From Candidatus Peregrinibacteria bacterium (GTDB lineage: Bacteria; Patescibacteriota; Gracilibacteria; UBA1369; LOWO2-01-FULL-3): DNA of 9,968 nt. The position numbers were made by a program, and so were the translations under genes. Position 1 is the first letter of the stretch; the number at the start of each line of letters is the position of its first letter. The DNA lies in contig WJKQ01000131.1 in NCBI GenBank assembly GCA_014728975.1, positions 1 to 9,968 of the forward strand, in the 5' to 3' direction. This document shows, piece after piece, positions 6,687 through 9,968 of the stretch. The notes beneath the pieces were generated by a model. The model ran no database searches and was not told the origin of the DNA. It saw only the letters and a program-made list of their open reading frames with translations.

Positions 6687-6687
6687 T
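6660..6687 (+). promoter_or_regulatory. Predicted promoter of rnpB
   Basis: TTGCAA (6660-6665), 16 nt spacing, perfect TATAAT (6682-6687). The predicted start, around 6693-6695, coincides with the first base of the P1 helix of RNase P RNA, which supports both calls. The -10 box contains the UAA stop of ftcD. Confidence 0.65.
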
Positions 6688-6692
6688 ATACC

Positions 6693-7089
6693 AGCTCTTA
6701 AATAAGTTTGAGTGATCGCCCTGTTTTCTGCTTAGGCAGAATAAGCAGGGAGGAAAGTCCGAGCACCACGGGAAATCGCAGCCGGTAACACCGCGCCGCA
6801 AGGCTCCAAAAAAGTCTTGCAGGGAAAGTGCCTCAGAGACAATACTAGCCTGTCAGACAGGCGAAAGGTGAAAAGCCCGGCCAAGCCGGGAGTCATAACA
6901 GGATCATTTCGATGATCTCCAAACAGACTTGGTAAACCCTGCGAGGTGCAAGGTGAGATGGAAAGATTAATCTGCTCCCAAATGCAGATAAATCTTCTCA
7001 CCGCTCGATCCGCAAAAGCGGACCAGATAGATGATCACACCCGTTTCACGGGCAACAAAACTCGGCTTATGATAACTTATTTAAGAGCT
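6693..7089 (+). ncRNA. rnpB: RNase P RNA, bacterial type A
   Basis: The catalytic RNA that cuts 5' leaders from pre-tRNAs. Conserved cores are GAGGAAAGTCCGAG (6750-6763), CAGAGACAATAC (about 6834-6845), TGCAAGGTGAGATGG (6947-6961), and ACAAAACTCGGCTTAT (7055-7070). Helices found by eye: P1 16 bp perfect (6693-6708 with 7074-7089); P2 GTGATC/GATCAC (6712-6717 with 7033-7038); P3 CCCTG/CAGGG with inner CTGC/GCAG; P4 AAGTCCGAG/CTCGGCTT with the usual bulged U; P5 GCACC/GGTGC; P7 CGCAG/CTGCG (6777-6781 with 6939-6943); P9 GCC-GCAA-GGC; P12 CCTGT/ACAGG; P13 CCCGGC/GCCGGG; P14 GATCAT-TTCG-ATGATC; P15 to P17 (6952-7002); P18 CCGC-AAAA-GCGG; P19 CCCGT/ACGGG. The long-range P6 pairing GGGA (6770-6773) with the P17 loop TCCC (6976-6979) marks type A. 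At about 397 nt the length is normal. L15 lacks the GGU motif. The ends are set by P1 and the promoter position. Confidence 0.98.
7045..7073 (+). promoter_or_regulatory. Possible promoter inside the 3' end of rnpB
   Basis: TTCACG (7045-7050), 17 nt, TATGAT (7068-7073) would start transcription near 7080, about 25 nt before the sugar transferase ATG. The -10 falls partly in bases kept for RNase P structure (GGCTTAT), so the match may be chance. The alternative is read-through from rnpB. Confidence 0.25.
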
Positions 7090-7104
7090 TAATTTTTATA
7101 CACC

Positions 7105-8541
7105 ATGAAACGTTTCGAAATCTTCTTTGGAATCATTAAGGTCCCCGTCGACTTTATAATGGTAATCTTGGCGTTTCTTGCCGCATACGAACTAAGGCTT
7201 GTCACAGAACCCATTAAAGGTATAGCAAAACCTATCGATTACAGCGTACTTCCCACAATAAAAGAATACTTAAATTTTAGTATTGGTGCGGCTGTAGCAC
7301 TCATCGTCATATTTGTTCTCGGAAGAATGTACACCCTGAAAACAACCTTAAGATTTTCCGGGGAAACAAAAAAAGTAATAATTTTTGGAGGAATCTGGGC
7401 AATGGCCATAATCACTTATTTTTTCTTCACAAGAACATTCCCTTTCTCCAGATTGGCAATTATTTACAGTTTTGCTTTGACTATTATTTTCACAACCTTC
7501 GGAAGAGGACTTATACGAATAATCCAGAGAGGATTTTTGAGAATGGGGGTCGGCCGCCGCCGACTTTTATTTATCGGAAACAACAACATCACAAAAGAAA
7601 TATACAAATATTTATCAAATGATCTTAGATATAAAATTGTTGGATTGATAGGTCAGAAAAAGAAAGACAAATTAAAAATTTTGGGCGCGGTAAGGGACCT
7701 CGAAAAAATTATAGAAAGAAATAAAATTGATGAAATAATACAGACAAAATCGGATGTTTCCGAAACACAGGCCGAAGATATACTTGAATTATGCGATCTA
7801 CATCATGTAAATTACCGCTTTATTCCGGATCTGATAGATGTACACCGTACAAATATCTCAATACAGACAATAGGATCCATACCGATAATATCACTAAAAC
7901 CAACTCCTTTGGACGGCTGGGGTAAAGTTGCAAAAAGAATAACCGATATCCTCGGCGCCTCTCTGGGACTTATAATACTTTCCCCTATTTTTCTTATAAC
8001 CGCAATCGCAATCAAAATCGATTCAAAAGGACCGATATTTTTCGCAAGACTGGATGAGGGAAGTCCCGTAAAACGAGTCGGCCAATACGGGAAACTTTTC
8101 AATTTTTACAAATTTCGATCAATGCATCCAAAAACCGATAATTTAAGATATACCGAACTCACAAAGAAAAATATCAGAAAAGACGGCCCCCTTGTAAAAA
8201 TAAAAAACGACCCCCGCATAACAAGAGTTGGCGGATTTATACGAAAATACTCGATCGACGAACTCCCCCAGCTATGGAATGTATTAAAAGGAAATATGAG
8301 TCTGGTTGGGCCCCGCCCTCATTTACCCGAAGAAGTTGCAAAATATAAAAGACATCATCGCTTCATACTAAACATTAAACCTGGATTAACCGGACTCTCT
8401 CAAATAAGCGGCAGATCGGATCTGAGCTTCGAAGAGGAAGTAAAACTTGACCGATACTATATAGAAAACTGGTCAATATTGCTGGACATCAAAATCATCT
8501 TCAAAACACTGGGAGTAATACTTAAAGACTACAAAGAATAA
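7105..8541 (+). CDS. Polyprenyl-phosphate sugar-1-phosphate transferase (WbaP/WcaJ/CpsE-like)
   Basis: A 478-residue membrane enzyme expected to move a sugar-1-phosphate from a nucleotide sugar to undecaprenyl phosphate, the first step of capsule, exopolysaccharide or O-glycan assembly. Four N-terminal membrane segments lie at about 8-29, 55-73, 91-109 and 115-134. A Rossmann-like cytoplasmic domain follows (RRRLLFIGNNN at 151-161 onward to about 265). The C-terminal bacterial sugar transferase domain starts with KRITDILGA and the membrane hairpin helix at about 278-303. It then shows the conserved KFRSM (336-340), the catalytic Asp-Glu pair in SIDELPQLWNVLKG (D385, E386), MSLVGPRPHLPEE (398-410), KPGLTGLSQISGR (425-437) and LDRYYIENWS (448-457). 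Length and order fit the long WbaP-like subfamily. The sugar cannot be read from sequence; GalU upstream makes UDP-glucose a candidate donor. The ATG lies only 15 nt after the rnpB P1 helix, with no Shine-Dalgarno motif. Confidence 0.95.
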   Translation: MKRFEIFFGIIKVPVDFIMVILAFLAAYELRLVTEPIKGIAKPIDYSVLPTIKEYLNFSIGAAVALIVIFVLGRMYTLKTTLRFSGETKKVIIFGGIWAMAIITYFFFTRTFPFSRLAIIYSFALTIIFTTFGRGLIRIIQRGFLRMGVGRRRLLFIGNNNITKEIYKYLSNDLRYKIVGLIGQKKKDKLKILGAVRDLEKIIERNKIDEIIQTKSDVSETQAEDILELCDLHHVNYRFIPDLIDVHRTNISIQTIGSIPIISLKPTPLDGWGKVAKRITDILGASLGLIILSPIFLITAIAIKIDSKGPIFFARLDEGSPVKRVGQYGKLFNFYKFRSMHPKTDNLRYTELTKKNIRKDGPLVKIKNDPRITRVGGFIRKYSIDELPQLWNVLKGNMSLVGPRPHLPEEVAKYKRHHRFILNIKPGLTGLSQISGRSDLSFEEEVKLDRYYIENWSILLDIKIIFKTLGVILKDYKE

Positions 8542-8553
8542 AAATAATAACCA

Positions 8554-8582
8554 AACATTGGTATTCCCCTTAAATCAATGTT
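8554..8582 (+). repeat. Perfect 7-bp inverted repeat between the sugar transferase and secA
   Basis: AACATTG (8554-8560) and CAATGTT (8576-8582) are perfect complements around a 15-nt loop. RNA folding would give a weak AT-rich stem, so it is a poor terminator. It lies across the predicted secA promoter, and the half-sites are two DNA turns apart (22 bp start to start), which also fits an operator. Confidence 0.4.
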
Positions 8583-8587
8583 AAAAT
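8558..8587 (+). promoter_or_regulatory. Predicted promoter of secA
   Basis: TTGGTA (8558-8563), 18 nt, TAAAAT (8582-8587). Transcription would start near 8594 and give a leader of about 15 nt, containing a run of six T just before the start codon and no Shine-Dalgarno motif. Confidence 0.5.
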
Positions 8588-8608
8588 CTTGTCTGTAATT
8601 TTTTGCAA

Positions 8609-9968
8609 ATGATTAGAAAAGCTCTCAATAAACTTGTCGGAGACCAAAACGAAAAAGCACTAAAAAAAATTCGACCGCTTGTCGACAAGATTAATCAAAT
8701 AGAAAAAAAATACCAGGAAGAAATAAAGGATCAAAACGATGTACTCGCAAAAACCACTGAATTTAAAGAACGAATAAAACAAGGAGAAAACATCGATGAT
8801 CTACTGCCGGAAACATTTGCTCTTGTAAAAACAGCGTGCCGTCACCTTCTGGGAAAAAAGTGGGAAATGCGTGGCAAAGAAATTGAATGGGATATGGTCC
8901 CCTATGATGTTCAATTAATCGGCGGAATTGTTCTTCATCAGGGAAATGTTGCAGAAATGAAAACAGGAGAAGGAAAAACCCTCGTCTGTACTATGCCCGT
9001 TTATTTAAACGCACTCACAGAAAAAGGAGTATTCGTCGTAACCGTAAATGAGTATCTGGCTCAGCGCGATGCGGAATGGATGGGAGGACTTTATAACTAT
9101 CTCGGTTTATCCGTAGGAGTAAGTGTCCACGGAATGTCTCATGAAGAAAAAAAAGGCGCATACAACTGTGACATAACCTACGGAACAAATAACGAATTCG
9201 GCTTTGACTACCTTAGAGACAATATGACCACAAATCCGGATCATATCGTTCAAAGAAATCTTCATTACACAATAGTGGACGAAGTCGATTCCATTTTAAT
9301 CGATGAGGCAAGAACACCTCTAATAATTTCGGCTCCGGCCCAGGAATCAACAGCAAAATATAAAAAACACGCACAGCTGATTCAACAATTAAAGGAAAAT
9401 GTCCATTACGACATAGATGAAAAAGCAAAAACGGCCACATTGACAGAAGAGGGTATCGCTAAAATGGAACAACTTTTGGGAATGGAGAATATCTACACAG
9501 AAGCCGGATTTTCAGAAGTTCACCATATAGAACAGGCACTAAGAGCCCAGACCTGCTACAAAGTCGACGTTGACTACATGATAAAAGACAATCAGATTGT
9601 AATTATCGATGAATTCACAGGTCGTTTGATGCCCGGAAGAAGATATTCACACGGACTCCATCAGGCCATAGAAGCAAAAGAAAACGTAGAAATAAAAAGA
9701 GAATCAAAAACTCTGGCTACAGTAACATTCCAAAACTATTTCCGACTATTCGAAAAACTTGCCGGAATGACCGGTACAGCCGCTACCGAAGCCGAGGAAT
9801 TCTATCAGATATATGGACTCGACACACTGATAATTCCCACAAATGAACCCGTGATCAGAGAAGATAAAAATGACACGATCTACAAAACCCAAAAAGGAAA
9901 ATATATGGCCGCAGTTAAAAAAATCAAAGAACTTTATGATAAAGGACAACCGGTACTTGTAGGAACTA
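8609..9968 (+). CDS. secA: Preprotein translocase ATPase SecA (N-terminal part, cut by window end)
   Basis: The motor that pushes unfolded preproteins through SecYEG. The reading frame is open to the window end: 453 complete codons are present, so roughly the first half of the protein is seen. Landmarks: YDVQLIGGIVLHQG (99-112), Walker A MKTGEGKT (117-124), VTVNEYLAQRDAEWMG (144-159), YGTNNEFGFDYLRDN (191-205), and the DEAD-box DEVDSILIDEARTPL (224-238). The preprotein cross-linking region follows at about 243-370, with CYKVDVDYM and IIDEFTGRLMPGRRYSHGLHQ-type text, and then KLAGMTGTA at the entry to the second nucleotide-binding fold. Between the N-terminal helices and YDVQLIGG there is an extra segment, GKKWEMRGKEIEWDM (82-96), absent from E. 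coli and Bacillus SecA. The ATG at 8609 (MIRKALNKLVGDQNEK) matches the family N-terminus. It follows the sugar transferase by 67 nt. Confidence 0.97.
   Translation, partial: MIRKALNKLVGDQNEKALKKIRPLVDKINQIEKKYQEEIKDQNDVLAKTTEFKERIKQGENIDDLLPETFALVKTACRHLLGKKWEMRGKEIEWDMVPYDVQLIGGIVLHQGNVAEMKTGEGKTLVCTMPVYLNALTEKGVFVVTVNEYLAQRDAEWMGGLYNYLGLSVGVSVHGMSHEEKKGAYNCDITYGTNNEFGFDYLRDNMTTNPDHIVQRNLHYTIVDEVDSILIDEARTPLIISAPAQESTAKYKKHAQLIQQLKENVHYDIDEKAKTATLTEEGIAKMEQLLGMENIYTEAGFSEVHHIEQALRAQTCYKVDVDYMIKDNQIVIIDEFTGRLMPGRRYSHGLHQAIEAKENVEIKRESKTLATVTFQNYFRLFEKLAGMTGTAATEAEEFYQIYGLDTLIIPTNEPVIREDKNDTIYKTQKGKYMAAVKKIKELYDKGQPVLVGT

Noticed and set aside
6732..7001. An 89-codon open frame on the minus strand
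   Set aside because: It lies wholly inside the RNase P RNA gene, whose helices and conserved cores explain the sequence; the protein has no recognisable features.
7074..7097. Right arm of P1 followed by TAATTTTT looks like an intrinsic terminator
   Set aside because: The pairing strand is about 370 nt upstream, so no local hairpin forms before the T run; it is the P1 helix of RNase P RNA.

Overview
This window reads as ordinary bacterial chromosome from an AT-rich, gene-dense organism. All eleven protein genes and the one RNA gene lie on the + strand with short gaps or overlaps. UGA acts as a stop in tilS, ftsH and hsp20, so the recoded UGA=Gly code of Gracilibacteria and Absconditabacteria is not in use. 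The RNHCP-family protein, the single-TM acidic protein, the absence of Shine-Dalgarno motifs and the compact layout suggest an uncultivated lineage, possibly Patescibacteria/CPR. That placement is an inference; the SecA insertion noted below also occurs in Bacteroidetes-type SecA. No mobile element, CRISPR array, tRNA or prophage signal was seen.

Layout. 6-1344: an RNHCP zinc-ribbon-like protein overlapping tilS (tRNA-Ile lysidine synthetase). 1376-4491: ftsH, hsp20 and galU, nearly fused (4-nt overlap, then a 3-nt gap), which looks like one transcription unit joining membrane proteolysis, a holdase chaperone and UDP-glucose synthesis. 4552-5811: three small or uncharacterised proteins (a TPR protein, a 72-aa helical protein, a membrane-anchored acidic protein), the first two each preceded by a good sigma70-type promoter. 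5802-6686: a stand-alone glutamate formiminotransferase (FtcD) overlapping the previous gene. 6693-7089: RNase P RNA (rnpB), type A, whose helices P1-P9 and P12-P19 can mostly be traced by eye. 7105-8541: a polyprenyl-phosphate sugar-1-phosphate transferase that would start a surface glycan. 8609 to the end: the N-terminal 453 residues of SecA.

The products are mainly housekeeping: tRNA decoding (TilS), tRNA maturation (RNase P), protein export (SecA), protein quality control (FtsH, Hsp20) and envelope glycan synthesis (GalU, sugar transferase). I found no clear undescribed system. The parts most worth a second look are the RNase P RNA, which lacks the L15 GGU motif that binds the tRNA 3' CCA; the absence of ribosome binding sites throughout, with promoters sitting on or near neighbouring stop codons; and the small uncharacterised gene cluster at 4552-5811.
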